Assembly: GCA_945787585.1 (NCBI GenBank)
Contig: CALZIG010000206.1
Coordinates: forward strand, 1 to 5,899
Direction of reading: 5' to 3'
Origin: an uncultured Gammaproteobacteria bacterium
Lineage (GTDB): Bacteria; Pseudomonadota; Gammaproteobacteria; SZUA-140
Length of the DNA: 5,899 nucleotides
Position numbers and translations under genes: made by a program. The notes beneath the pieces are model-generated. The model had not been told where the DNA came from. It ran no database searches and worked only from the letters and a program-made list of their open reading frames with translations. Numbering within the stretch: position 1 is the first letter of the stretch; the number at the start of each line of letters is the position of its first letter. Positions 5,710 through 5,899 of this stretch are shown piece by piece.

Positions 5710-5899
5710 TTATTTGACCAGGTTAGCGTCGAACTTGTAGACCAGGCCAATGGATACAGCGCCTGGATCTTGCCCTGTAGCAGCAGGTGCTACGGCCTCA
5801 CCATGACCATAGTTGTTGGCGGTAAACGCAACATTTGCGTCATTGTCGGTCGTGGCATAGGCGAAATAGACCGTCGCGGCGTCATTGATCATGTGATCA
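5710..5899 (-). CDS. Gram-negative outer-membrane porin, C-terminal fragment (5' part outside window)
   Basis: Only the last 62 complete codons are present, and the frame is open to the right edge. The internal ATG at 5892 is not the start. The segment DHMINDAATVYFAYATTDND, a long Gly/Ala/Asn-rich loop, and SIGLVYKF resemble the last two transmembrane beta-strands and the loop between them in general trimeric porins (Porin_4-like), where TxYxxYxxTDND and a final GLxYKF-type strand are typical. Such proteins form passive diffusion channels in the outer membrane. Unusually, six residues (DANLVK) follow the Phe that would normally be the C-terminal residue recognised by the BAM complex. The assignment rests on this short pattern, so another beta-barrel family is possible. 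Confidence 0.7.
   Translation of the reverse strand, partial: DHMINDAATVYFAYATTDNDANVAFTANNYGHGEAVAPAATGQDPGAVSIGLVYKFDANLVK

Overview
The window looks like ordinary chromosome from a gammaproteobacterium. ClpA, IF-1, Aat and TrxB are all close to the E. coli/Pseudomonas type in length and motifs. The clpA/infA/aat/trxB neighbourhood is a known gammaproteobacterial arrangement, and the truncated protein at the right edge looks like a Gram-negative outer-membrane porin. Base composition appears close to half GC. I cannot name a genus.

Layout, left to right. Positions 1-1203 hold the 3' half of clpA on the + strand, followed by a clear intrinsic terminator. Everything else coding is on the - strand and converges on clpA. 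Read in transcription order from the right, these are a porin 3' end (5899-5710), a 658-bp non-coding stretch, trxB (5051-4089), a stand-alone PilZ-domain gene (3997-3698), a COG3146/FemAB-like acyltransferase gene (3561-2428), aat (2420-1689) and infA (1499-1281). The acyltransferase and aat genes are 7 bp apart and almost certainly co-transcribed. infA has its own 189-bp upstream region with a consensus -10 box.

Functional links. ClpA (with ClpS and ClpP) degrades proteins with N-terminal Leu, Phe, Trp or Tyr, and Aat creates such N-degrons by adding Leu or Phe, so the two ends of one degradation pathway flank infA. TrxB supplies reducing power to thioredoxin. The PilZ protein is a predicted cyclic-di-GMP receptor. 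The COG3146 protein has no assigned substrate. No functional link among the last three is evident beyond adjacency.

The accessory part is 5052-5709. It contains a decayed C-terminal fragment of an IS30-family transposase (5197-5377, two frame changes), several hairpins, and a speculative small + strand transcription unit. From memory, in Pseudomonas aeruginosa the order is clpA-infA-ate-aat-trxB-ftsK. Here ate is absent from its usual place, two extra genes lie between aat and trxB, and synteny upstream of trxB is replaced by the IS remnant and a porin gene. I found no CRISPR array, tRNA, rRNA, prophage or defence system, and nothing that amounts to a new multi-gene system. The most useful leads are the PilZ gene, the IS30 remnant at the synteny break, and the structured region downstream of the porin gene.
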